A DNA stretch of 50,414 nucleotides from an uncultured Bacilli bacterium (lineage in GTDB: Bacteria; Bacillota_I; Bacilli_A; RF39; UBA660): positions 1 through 50,414 of the forward strand of contig CAKPMN010000005.1 in assembly GCA_934168005.1 (NCBI GenBank), in the 5' to 3' direction. Shown piece after piece: positions 41,183 to 49,137 of the stretch (position 1 is its first letter; each line of letters starts with the position of its first letter). The translations under genes and the position numbers were made by a program. The notes beneath the pieces are model-generated. The model was not told the origin of the DNA. It searched no databases and saw only the letters and a list, made by a program, of their open reading frames with translations.

Positions 41183-41960
41183 TAACTTTTACCTCTAGAA
41201 CATTTCCATTAGGTAATGCCACTTTATATTTTTGATTCAAAATATCAATGCTAATTACTTTTCCTATTTCACCATCAATATTAACTTCTTTACCGACGTT
41301 TGGTAACTTTTTTTGACAATTTTTATAACAAGATTCTTCATATTTAAGACAGCACAATAATCTTCCGCATAAACCATTTATTTTACTTGGATTTAAAGAT
41401 AAATTTTGATCCTTAGCCATTGAAATAGAAACTGGATCAAATTCTTTTAAATATCTTGAACAACATAAAGGTTGTCCACAAGAACCATATCCACCAATTT
41501 CTTTTGCTTTATCTCTAACGCCAACTTGACGTAATTCTATTCTGGTTTTATATATTGAAGCCAATTCTTTTGCTAAATCTCTAAAATCAATTCTAACATC
41601 AGAATAAAATCTTATAATCAATTGATCTCTATTAAATGTATAATTTGCGTCTAAAATTTTCATATCAAGATTATATTTTTTTACCAGTTTTTCACACTTT
41701 TTTAAAGCATCATTTGCTTTTCTTATATTTTCTTTATTATTATAAAAATCTTCTTTAGTAGCAACTCTTTCTATAGAATTTAAATTTACTTTCAATTTAG
41801 TGTCGTCAATTGGATGAACATCAGTAACTGCTTTTGCAAATTCTAATCCCTTGTCAGTTCTTACAATTACATTAAATCCTTTTTTTATTCTATTATTTTG
41901 AATATAATAATATGTTATCTTATCTTTGTTAGAAGAAATTACTCCAACTACTTGTTTCAT
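41169..41960 (-). CDS. ricT: RicT (YaaT), PSP1-domain protein
   Basis: 263 residues. PSP1 C-terminal domain with CGQPLCCSRYLKEFDPVS and CGRLLCCLKYEE, cysteines that in the Bacillus RicAFT complex hold Fe-S clusters; the complex helps RNase Y and sporulation control. Other Ric members (RicA, RicF) are not in the window. The start is coupled to holB (overlap of four bases). Confidence 0.95.
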   Translation of the reverse strand: MKQVVGVISSNKDKITYYYIQNNRIKKGFNVIVRTDKGLEFAKAVTDVHPIDDTKLKVNLNSIERVATKEDFYNNKENIRKANDALKKCEKLVKKYNLDMKILDANYTFNRDQLIIRFYSDVRIDFRDLAKELASIYKTRIELRQVGVRDKAKEIGGYGSCGQPLCCSRYLKEFDPVSISMAKDQNLSLNPSKINGLCGRLLCCLKYEESCYKNCQKKLPNVGKEVNIDGEIGKVISIDILNQKYKVALPNGNVLEVKVNEAA

Positions 41961-42901
41961 TTGTTCCCTCCTACTAAATCAATTATTAACCTATCAATTA
42001 ATAAATTTGTATTGGCGTTATAACGTATTTGTTCTTGTAAATTTAAAACATCTTTTATTTTTTTCTGTAATACAAAAAGCGTATTATGATCAGCTATTCT
42101 CATAATGTCTTCGTTTATCTTAAAAACTTCCAACTTTCTTCCAATTTTATAATTTATTACATCTTTGTAATATAAAATAATTATTTCAAAAGCAAAAATA
42201 TTTAACTCTTTGCTGTCTATAACATCATGCCACAATTTTTGTGTGTAAAGAATTGTATCGTTACCTTTTGTTTCCACATAATTTACAAATTTAATCACTG
42301 CATCAACTTTTTCATCAAAGTGTTCCTCATCTATTGCTTCTGGAACATTAAATTCATACTTTACTTTTTCATACATTGATAAGAAGTCAGTATTAGCCAC
42401 TTTATTTAATGAAATGATTTGACATCTAGATACTATAGTATCCAATACTTGATAGATATTTTTTGTCAATAGAATTGCAATAATATTTGGAGATGGTTCT
42501 TCTAAAAATTTTAAAATAGTATTTGCAGAAGAAACATTTAAAAATTCTATACCATTTATAATGTAAACTTTTTTATTTCCTATAACACTTTTATAACTAA
42601 ATTCTTTTTGAAGATCATCCAATTGTTCTTTTTTGATCCATAAACCATCCGGCTCTATTATTTTCATTTCAATGAAATTTCCGTCATCTATACTATGACA
42701 TTGCATACAGCCATTACATTTATCATAATTAGTATAAAAATTAGGGCATAAAATTGATTTTGCAAAGTCTTTTGCAATTTCTATTCCATTATTTAAACCA
42801 TTAGTATCAATTATGTATGCATGACTAATCTTTTGTTTTTTCAAAGCATTAGTCATTATTTTATAAGCTATATGCTGACTGTCCTTAAATTTATCAAGCA
42901 T
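41957..42901 (-). CDS. holB: DNA polymerase III delta prime subunit
   Basis: Clamp-loader subunit of 314 residues. Zinc module CPNFYTNYDKCNGCMQC near 51-67, then sensor and SRC-type arginine region (DTIVSRCQI). No Walker A, as expected for delta prime. Followed by ricT; the tmk gene that normally precedes it in Bacillus is not here. Confidence 0.94.
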   Translation of the reverse strand: MLDKFKDSQHIAYKIMTNALKKQKISHAYIIDTNGLNNGIEIAKDFAKSILCPNFYTNYDKCNGCMQCHSIDDGNFIEMKIIEPDGLWIKKEQLDDLQKEFSYKSVIGNKKVYIINGIEFLNVSSANTILKFLEEPSPNIIAILLTKNIYQVLDTIVSRCQIISLNKVANTDFLSMYEKVKYEFNVPEAIDEEHFDEKVDAVIKFVNYVETKGNDTILYTQKLWHDVIDSKELNIFAFEIIILYYKDVINYKIGRKLEVFKINEDIMRIADHNTLFVLQKKIKDVLNLQEQIRYNANTNLLIDRLIIDLVGGNK

Positions 42902-42916
42902 ATCATCACCTACTAC

Positions 42917-43108
42917 TTAAAAAAATATCTTTTGTAAAAATATAAAAACAAATAACATAGGAATACCAAAGTAGGATATAAAACCAACTGTATAAATATT
43001 TATAGGAATCATATCACCTATAGAATATACCATTAAATTATATCCATACAATAGAAAAGTGCTAAACATTATTTTTTTTATTACATTTAAAAATTTTTTC
43101 ATATTCAT
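42917..43108 (-). CDS. BofA-like membrane protein
   Basis: 63 residues: basic start (MNMKKFLNVIKK), hydrophobic segment, then IPINIYTVGFISYFGIPMLFVFIFL. The IPIN...T...G(I/L)P pattern is that of the BofA family (pro-sigma-K processing inhibitor in Bacillus). The gene follows recR, the usual bofA place. Shorter than Bacillus BofA (about 87). Function here is unknown, and the link rests on short matches and position. Confidence 0.68.
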   Translation of the reverse strand: MNMKKFLNVIKKIMFSTFLLYGYNLMVYSIGDMIPINIYTVGFISYFGIPMLFVFIFLQKIFF

Positions 43109-43136
43109 CAGTATATATTACTAACAAAATTAATAA

Positions 43137-43739
43137 TTATGAAACATTTTTTCTATCTTCTAATGCCATTTCTAAAGTCATTGAATCAATATACTCCATG
43201 TCGACACCAATTGGCACGCCATGTGCAATCTTAGAAACTACTACATTCATTCCTTCCAATAATTTAGATATATATAAAGCTGTAGTCTCTCCTTCTATAC
43301 TTGGTTTTACAGCTATTATTACTTCTTTTATATTCTCATTTTTAATTCTTTCCACCAAAGTTCCAATGTTTATATCTTCAGGATTAATACCATCAAGTGG
43401 TGAAATTAAGCCATCTAAAACATGATATAAACCACGGTAAGTTCCAACCTTTTCAAATAAAATTACGTTTTTAGGTTCTTCAACTACACATATGGTTGAA
43501 GAATCACGTGAATCTTTACTTTTACAAATTAAACAATAATCATCATCAGATAAATTATTACATATTTTACACCGTTTAATTGACGTTTTTATATTTTTTA
43601 ATGAAGCTGAAAAAATATCTAGAACATCTTGATCCATATCTAATGTTGACAAAGCTAGACGCTCTGCTGTTTTTTCACCAATACCAGGTAATTTCTTAAA
43701 ACATTCAATTAAATCATTAATAATATTAGGATATTTCAT
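43137..43739 (-). CDS. recR: Recombination protein RecR
   Basis: Forms a DNA clamp with RecO and helps load RecA. 200 residues: helix-hairpin-helix KLPGIGEKTAERLAL, a four-cysteine zinc site (CKICNNLSDDDYCLIC), Toprim domain with VVEEPKNVILFE and the GVPIGVDMEYID end. Shares a base with yaaK. Confidence 0.97.
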   Translation of the reverse strand: MKYPNIINDLIECFKKLPGIGEKTAERLALSTLDMDQDVLDIFSASLKNIKTSIKRCKICNNLSDDDYCLICKSKDSRDSSTICVVEEPKNVILFEKVGTYRGLYHVLDGLISPLDGINPEDINIGTLVERIKNENIKEVIIAVKPSIEGETTALYISKLLEGMNVVVSKIAHGVPIGVDMEYIDSMTLEMALEDRKNVS

Positions 43740-44035
43740 TAGAATAAACCAGGCATTCCTTGAGTATACTTACCTAAACGTTTTTCTGTTTCACTATCAA
43801 TTTGATGTATACAATCATTTACACATACTAATATTAAATCTTGAAGCATTTCTATATCATCTTTTTCCATAGTATCATTTTCTATCAATACGCTAACTAC
43901 TTCCTTTGTTCCTTTCATGTTTACAGTAACAAAAGATTTTTTTGAAGTAAATATCATTTCATCTATTTTACTCTTTTCACTCATCATATCTTTTTGAAGC
44001 TTTTGAGCTTGTTTCATCATTGCTTGAATATTCAT
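43739..44035 (-). CDS. Nucleoid-associated YbaB/EbfC family protein
   Basis: Small DNA-binding protein (98 residues; YaaK in Bacillus). MNIQAMMKQAQKLQKDM start is the family mark; a dimer-forming beta sheet and C-terminal helix follow. Usual place between dnaX and recR. Confidence 0.95.
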   Translation of the reverse strand: MNIQAMMKQAQKLQKDMMSEKSKIDEMIFTSKKSFVTVNMKGTKEVVSVLIENDTMEKDDIEMLQDLILVCVNDCIHQIDSETEKRLGKYTQGMPGLF

Positions 44036-44049
44036 AATTTTCCTTCTTT

Positions 44050-45765
44050 CTAACTATATTCTACTATTTCACCAAATAAATTATCAATATTTGATTGATT
44101 ATCAGATTCCAATTTCAAATATTCTTCTAAATCTATTGGTTCATCAATTATACTATATTTTTTCTTTTTACTATTAAATTCTTCTTTTATAACATTCCAG
44201 TTTTCATTATCAGTTGCTATTGATTTTACATTAATTCCAAATAATTCAGACAATGCTTTGTCTATTTTTAAAAGATTTGAATTGAATTCTTCTTCCATCC
44301 TATTTGTTTTGAACATAAAAATTAAATAGTTATTTCCTGCCGCTTTTAATTCACCATCAACAATTATAGATATAACATCAGTATATTCAGGATTAGTAAG
44401 CATAGCATTTATATCAGATAACTTATTTTTGGCATCAATAAGTTCTTTTTTGTTAAAATTACACAAAGTATTATTTACCCTTATATTTCTTATATTAATT
44501 AGCTTATTTTTAAATTGGTCACTTATTATATTATTTTTTGAATTTATACTTTCAGTTGTTGTCTCCTTTGATTTTATATCATCGCTTTGTTCAGTTAATT
44601 TTTCGGATTTTTCTTTTTGTATCTCTATACTTTTATCTACTAAATTAGAGTTTTCTACAGATATTTTGTTCTGTAGAGTATCATTTTGTACATTTTTATT
44701 TACATTAATCATATTTATTATCATTATTTCAAACATAATCTTTGTATTGTTTGTTTTTTTCATATCATATAATGAATCATTAATTATCTTTATATACTCA
44801 ATTAAATCACCAAAATTAATTTTTTTGATTAAATTGTCATAGTTTTCTACATTAAAATCAAATTGAAAATTTGGAATTTGTATTTTAAGCATTAGGTTTC
44901 GTATTAAAACCAATAGTTCTTCTGATAATTTGCTAAAATTTTTACCACTATTATCATAATTATCTATTAATTTAAATACCTTATCATAATTTTGGCAAAT
45001 AATACTACTAAAAAATTTCAATAATACATCTGAAGGTAAAGTGCCATTTATATCATGAACATCGTTTATAGTTATCTTATCATCAGAGTAAGCAATTACT
45101 TGATCAAATATACTTAATGCATCTCGCATACATCCATCAGATAACCTAGTTACTTCTTTATAAACAGAGTTTTCTACATTTAAATTTTCTTTCTGGGCGA
45201 TCAACCTCAAATGACTTTCCATTAAAACTGGAGATATTTTTTTAAAATCAAATCTTTGACACCTTGATAATATTGTCTGGGGAATTTTATGAGGTTCCGT
45301 AGTAGCTAATATAAATATGATATGAGCTGGAGGTTCTTCTAAAGTTTTAAGTAAAGCATTAAAAGCCCCTGTTGTTAACATATGAACTTCATCTATTATG
45401 TAAACCTTATATTTTCCAATAGTTGGAACTAAAGTTGCCTTATTTCTTAATTCTCTTATTTCATCAACTCCATTGTTTGATGCAGCATCTATTTCTATTA
45501 TATCAACACTTTTCTTTTCATTTATTTGATTACATGAATCACATTCATTGCATGGAGTTACATTTACTAGTTTTGAACAATTTATTGTTTTTGCAAATAT
45601 TTTGGCTATACTTGTTTTTCCTGTTCCACGTGGACCAGTAAATAAATATGCATGATTTAATCTATTATTGATAATAGCATGTTTTAATGTTTTGACAACT
45701 ACTTCTTGTCCAACCACTTCATCAAAGCATGATGGTCTATATTTTCTATATAAAGATTGATACAT
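44050..45765 (-). CDS. dnaX: DNA polymerase III gamma/tau subunit
   Basis: Clamp-loader ATPase of 571 residues. GPRGTGKTS near 43-51 (Walker A), zinc cysteines CSKLVNVTPCNECDSC, DEVHMLTTGAFNALLKTLEEPP, and the SRC motif TILSRCQRFDF. A Lys/Glu/Asn-rich linker (about 360-430) leads to a C-terminal tau domain. No clear frameshift site. Upstream are its promoter and the parS cluster. Confidence 0.97.
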   Translation of the reverse strand: MYQSLYRKYRPSCFDEVVGQEVVVKTLKHAIINNRLNHAYLFTGPRGTGKTSIAKIFAKTINCSKLVNVTPCNECDSCNQINEKKSVDIIEIDAASNNGVDEIRELRNKATLVPTIGKYKVYIIDEVHMLTTGAFNALLKTLEEPPAHIIFILATTEPHKIPQTILSRCQRFDFKKISPVLMESHLRLIAQKENLNVENSVYKEVTRLSDGCMRDALSIFDQVIAYSDDKITINDVHDINGTLPSDVLLKFFSSIICQNYDKVFKLIDNYDNSGKNFSKLSEELLVLIRNLMLKIQIPNFQFDFNVENYDNLIKKINFGDLIEYIKIINDSLYDMKKTNNTKIMFEIMIINMINVNKNVQNDTLQNKISVENSNLVDKSIEIQKEKSEKLTEQSDDIKSKETTTESINSKNNIISDQFKNKLINIRNIRVNNTLCNFNKKELIDAKNKLSDINAMLTNPEYTDVISIIVDGELKAAGNNYLIFMFKTNRMEEEFNSNLLKIDKALSELFGINVKSIATDNENWNVIKEEFNSKKKKYSIIDEPIDLEEYLKLESDNQSNIDNLFGEIVEYS

Positions 45766-45789
45766 AAAAAACTCCTCTTTTCCTTAGTA

Positions 45790-45795
45790 ATTATA
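45790..45795 (-). promoter_or_regulatory. Extended -10 promoter of dnaX
   Basis: Minus-strand TGTTATAAT (TGT then TATAAT), 25-30 bases ahead of dnaX, with a poor -35 (TTTAAA). Confidence 0.6.
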
Positions 45796-45842
45796 ACATT
45801 AATATTCTTTTTTTTAAAGTTAACTTCATAGTAAAAAGTATA

Positions 45843-45858
45843 TGTTTCACGTGAAACA
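45843..45858. promoter_or_regulatory. parS site 1
   Basis: TGTTTCACGTGAAACA, a perfect parS. It is the core of a 34-base perfect palindrome (45834-45867) whose outer A/T runs would also give a terminator-like hairpin. Confidence 0.93.
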
Positions 45859-45900
45859 TATACTTTTATTAATTAATTAGAGTTATATTTGATATTTTAA

Positions 45901-45916
45901 TGTTTCACGTGAAACA
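45901..45916. promoter_or_regulatory. parS site 2
   Basis: Perfect TGTTTCACGTGAAACA, 58 bases from site 1. Confidence 0.93.
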
Positions 45917-45942
45917 TATATCTATCTCATATTTATTTTAAA

Positions 45943-45958
45943 TGTTCCACGTGAAACA
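45943..45958. promoter_or_regulatory. parS site 3
   Basis: TGTTCCACGTGAAACA, which fits the Bacillus consensus TGTTNCACGTGAAACA. Confidence 0.9.
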
Positions 45959-46039
45959 TTTATTTTTTTAATTATATTAATTATATATATTACTAATTTT
46001 TATTACAGTCAATATTTTACCATTAACTATTATTTCATA

Positions 46040-46055
46040 TGTTTCACGTGGAACA
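46040..46055. promoter_or_regulatory. parS site 4
   Basis: TGTTTCACGTGGAACA, the reverse complement of site 3; it lies 13 bases from the tadA stop. Confidence 0.9.
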
Positions 46056-46067
46056 TAAGGTTCTTTA

Positions 46068-46502
46068 TTATTTTTTAGATTGAATTCTTTTTAACTTAAA
46101 AAATTGCTTAATTGTTTTTAAATATTCTTCATTATGGATTATTTCATACTGAATTTTTAAATTTTTATAAAGTGTAATTGCTCCAAAAGATTCATTTGCT
46201 ATTGAAAATACAACTTTTTTTATTCTAGATTGTATTATAGCACCATAACACATTAAGCAGGGTTCCATAGAAGTATACAAAATACAATCATCTAATCTCC
46301 AAGTTTTAAGTTTTTTACAGGCTTTTTTTATAGCTAGTATTTCTGCATGATATGTAGCATTTTTTTTATTTTCTTTTTTATTAAATGATGACGATATTAT
46401 TTTATTATTTTTTACAACTATTGCTCCTACTGGAAAATCACCTTTTTTTGATGCCTTTTTAGCTAAAGATATTGCTTTTAAAATAAATTTTTCGTCATTC
46501 AT
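46068..46502 (-). CDS. tadA: tRNA adenosine(34) deaminase
   Basis: Makes inosine at position 34 of tRNA-Arg (ACG). 144 residues. Zinc and catalytic set: HAE near 53-55 and PCLMC near 83-87. A basic C-terminal tail (KQFFKLKRIQSKK). Position next to dnaX and SRP RNA as in Bacillus. No clear terminator after it; the parS palindromes lie there. Confidence 0.95.
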   Translation of the reverse strand: MNDEKFILKAISLAKKASKKGDFPVGAIVVKNNKIISSSFNKKENKKNATYHAEILAIKKACKKLKTWRLDDCILYTSMEPCLMCYGAIIQSRIKKVVFSIANESFGAITLYKNLKIQYEIIHNEEYLKTIKQFFKLKRIQSKK

Positions 46503-46513
46503 ATTTTCACCTC

Positions 46514-46595
46514 AAAAAAAAGCACACACATTTAGGAATCCTTAAGGCTGCTATCTTCCGATCCTGACCTGTTTCGAATATAAATGTTGTGCACT
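46514..46595 (-). ncRNA. ffs: Signal recognition particle RNA, small type
   Basis: The conserved Ffh-binding hairpin is plain on the minus strand: GGTCAGG, ATCGGAAGATAGCAGCC (GGAA tetraloop and AGCAGCC). Closing arms GCACAACATTTA and TAAATGTGTGTGC pair, followed by eight T as terminator. About 82 nt, the short form without the Alu domain of Bacillus scRNA. Confidence 0.95.
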
Positions 46596-46598
46596 TTA

Positions 46599-46627
46599 AT
46601 AATACTATATTTAATTTAATTTTTCAA
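46599..46627 (-). promoter_or_regulatory. Promoter of the SRP RNA
   Basis: Minus-strand TTGAAA (46622-46627), 17-base spacer, TATTAT (46599-46604). The -35 directly touches parS site 5. Confidence 0.8.
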
Positions 46628-46643
46628 TGTTTCACGTGAAACA
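46628..46643. promoter_or_regulatory. parS site 5
   Basis: Perfect TGTTTCACGTGAAACA squeezed between the gyrA terminator and the -35 of the SRP RNA. Confidence 0.93.
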
Positions 46644-46645
46644 TT

Positions 46646-46673
46646 AAAAAAAAGAAGAATTAATCTTCTTTTT
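46646..46673 (-). terminator. Terminator of gyrBA
   Basis: Ten-base stem AAAAAGAAGA/TCTTCTTTTT with the gyrA stop (46660-46662) in the loop, followed by T residues; it abuts parS site 5. Confidence 0.9.
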
Positions 46674-49128
46674 CTTCTATTTTAGATAAAATGGCAATAG
46701 AACTAACACTTTGATCATCCTTCAAGTTAATCAATCTAACACCTTGAGCAACACGACCGGTTTGAGAAACTTGCTCCAATGGTAATCTTATAATTATTCC
46801 ACTATTTGTTATAATAACTAAATCTTCATTCATAGATATAGTTTTAAAAGCTACAATAGATCCATTTTTATCAGTTACATTTAAAGCTTTTACACCTTTA
46901 CTACCACGATGAGTTAATCTATATTCATCCAAAGGTGTTTTTTTACCATATCCTTTTTCTGTAACAACTAATATTTGTTGATCACTACTTGCTACCTCCA
47001 TACCAACACATTTTGAGTTTTCTACATCTATTCCTCTAACACCAGCTGCAGTTCTACCTAAAACTCTTAATTCATTTTCATTAAAACGTATCATCCTACC
47101 ATCAGAAGAAGCCATTAATATTTCATTATCTCCAGTAGTCTTTTTAACACTTATTAGTTCATCATCTTCTTTTAAAGTAATGGCTATCTTTCCATTTGTT
47201 CTAATATTTTCAAATTCTTCAATCATAGTTTTCTTTATTAAACCATTTTGTGTACCAAATACAATAAATTTATTTTCATCATTATTTTCTACTTTTAACA
47301 TAGAAGTTACCTTTTCATCTTTTTCGATTGGCAATAAATTTATTATTGGTAAACCTTTCGATTGTCTAGAAAATTCAGGAATTTCGTAACCTTTCATTCT
47401 GTACACCTTACCTTTATTTGTAAAGAATAAGATATAATCATGGCTTGTCATATTTAACATATGTTCAGCAAAATCTTCTTCATTTGTTGACATACCTTTA
47501 ATTCCTACACCACCCCTATTTTGTGTTTTATAAGTATCACTAGTAACTCTTTTAATATAACCTTTATTTGTCAAAGTAATTAAAATGTCTTCAACAGGTA
47601 TTAATGATTCATCTTCTATATAATCTATAGCTGTCATATCAATAGAAGTTCTTCTTTCATCGGCATATTTATCTTTAATTTCAAGCATTTCTTCTTTTAT
47701 GATATCTAATACTCTTTGTTCATTTGCTAATATATCCCTTAAATTTTTAATTAAGGCTATCAATTGTTCTAATTCTTCTTCTATTTTTTCTCTTTCTAAT
47801 CCGGTTAATCTACGCAATCTCATATCCAAAATTGCTTGTGATTGAATATCATCTAATCCAAAACGAGACATTAATCCTTCTTTTGCATCTTGATCACTTT
47901 TTGATGACCTAATCAATTTTACAACTTCATCTATATTATCAAGAGCAATTTTCAAGCCTTCTAATATATGAGTTCTCTCTTCAGCTTTCTTTAAATCAAA
48001 TCGAGTTCTTCTTACAATTACTTCCCTTTGATGATCAAGATATTTAGAAATAATATCCTTTAATCCTAAAGTTCTAGGAGTTCCCATGTCAATTACAAGC
48101 ATATTTATTCCATAATTAACTTGAAAACTTGTATGTTTATATAAATTATTTAATACAACTTGTGGATTTGCATCCTTTTTCAAAGTCATAGTTATCTTAA
48201 TTCCATTTTTTAAATCTGTATGATAATCAGATATTCCTTCTATTACCTTATCACGCACTAATTCGGCTACTTTATTTTTAAGTTCATATGTATTTACACC
48301 ATATGGTACTTCTGTTACAACTATTTGACTATGATTACCATGTTCAACTATTTCTGCTCTACTTCTAATAGTAATAGAACCTTTACCAGTTTCATATGCT
48401 TTTCTAATTCCACTATTTCCTAAGATTATACCACCTGTTGGAAAGTCTGGACCTTTTATATATTGCATTAACCCGTCAACATCAATATCAGGATTATCTA
48501 TATATGCAACACAAGCATCTATTACTTCACCTAGATTATGAGGAGGAATATTTGTCGCCATACCAACTGCAATTCCCATTGAGCCATTTACTAATAAATT
48601 AGGTATTCTTGATGGCAACACTGTTGGTTCAGGACTTGTTTCATCAAAGTTTGGCATCATATCTACAGTTTCTTTTCTAATATCTCTTAACATTTCAAGA
48701 GATATTTTTGACAATCTTGCCTCTGTATAACGATATGCTGCTGCACCATCACCATCAATATTACCAAAGTTACCATGACCATCAACTAATGTATATCTTT
48801 GATTGAACCATTGAGCTAATCTAACCATGGCATCATATATTGAAGAATCTCCATGTGGATGATAATGTCCCATAACATAACCTACTGTAGTAGCAGATTT
48901 CTTATGTGGTTTATCAGGAGTATTTCCATCTTCAAACATAGACCACAAAATACGTCTATGAACTGGCTTAAGTCCATCTCTTAAATCTGGAATAGCACGT
49001 GATGTTATAACACTCATTGAATAATCCAAAAAAGAATCTTTTATTTCTTGAACTATATCATTAACATCATGTGAATCTCTTTCATGAAATGTACCATTAT
49101 AATTATTATCTTCTATTTCGTTATTCAT
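46660..49128 (-). CDS. gyrA: DNA gyrase subunit A
   Basis: 822 residues; cuts and rejoins DNA in the A2B2 gyrase. Catalytic Tyr in EAAAYRYTEARL near 131, quinolone region HPHGDSSIYDAMVR near 91-104, and a C-terminal beta-pinwheel with a GyrA-box-like sequence QSKGLPI. Starts 9 bases after gyrB, in one operon. The pinwheel also fits ParC, but the gyrB neighbour and locus point to GyrA. Confidence 0.97.
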   Translation of the reverse strand: MNNEIEDNNYNGTFHERDSHDVNDIVQEIKDSFLDYSMSVITSRAIPDLRDGLKPVHRRILWSMFEDGNTPDKPHKKSATTVGYVMGHYHPHGDSSIYDAMVRLAQWFNQRYTLVDGHGNFGNIDGDGAAAYRYTEARLSKISLEMLRDIRKETVDMMPNFDETSPEPTVLPSRIPNLLVNGSMGIAVGMATNIPPHNLGEVIDACVAYIDNPDIDVDGLMQYIKGPDFPTGGIILGNSGIRKAYETGKGSITIRSRAEIVEHGNHSQIVVTEVPYGVNTYELKNKVAELVRDKVIEGISDYHTDLKNGIKITMTLKKDANPQVVLNNLYKHTSFQVNYGINMLVIDMGTPRTLGLKDIISKYLDHQREVIVRRTRFDLKKAEERTHILEGLKIALDNIDEVVKLIRSSKSDQDAKEGLMSRFGLDDIQSQAILDMRLRRLTGLEREKIEEELEQLIALIKNLRDILANEQRVLDIIKEEMLEIKDKYADERRTSIDMTAIDYIEDESLIPVEDILITLTNKGYIKRVTSDTYKTQNRGGVGIKGMSTNEEDFAEHMLNMTSHDYILFFTNKGKVYRMKGYEIPEFSRQSKGLPIINLLPIEKDEKVTSMLKVENNDENKFIVFGTQNGLIKKTMIEEFENIRTNGKIAITLKEDDELISVKKTTGDNEILMASSDGRMIRFNENELRVLGRTAAGVRGIDVENSKCVGMEVASSDQQILVVTEKGYGKKTPLDEYRLTHRGSKGVKALNVTDKNGSIVAFKTISMNEDLVIITNSGIIIRLPLEQVSQTGRVAQGVRLINLKDDQSVSSIAILSKIEEKED

Positions 49129-49137
49129 AAAAACCTC

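Noticed and set aside
43500..43515. parS-like CACGTG inside recR
   Set aside because: 11 of 16 bases; below what I would call a site.
45423..45641. Plus-strand frame of 72 residues inside dnaX
   Set aside because: Shadow of the dnaX ATPase domain; the Leu/His/Phe-rich product looks like antisense noise.
44050..45765. Programmed frameshift in dnaX
   Set aside because: A-rich runs occur, but no clear slippery heptamer with a stem and no short gamma-type stop was evident.
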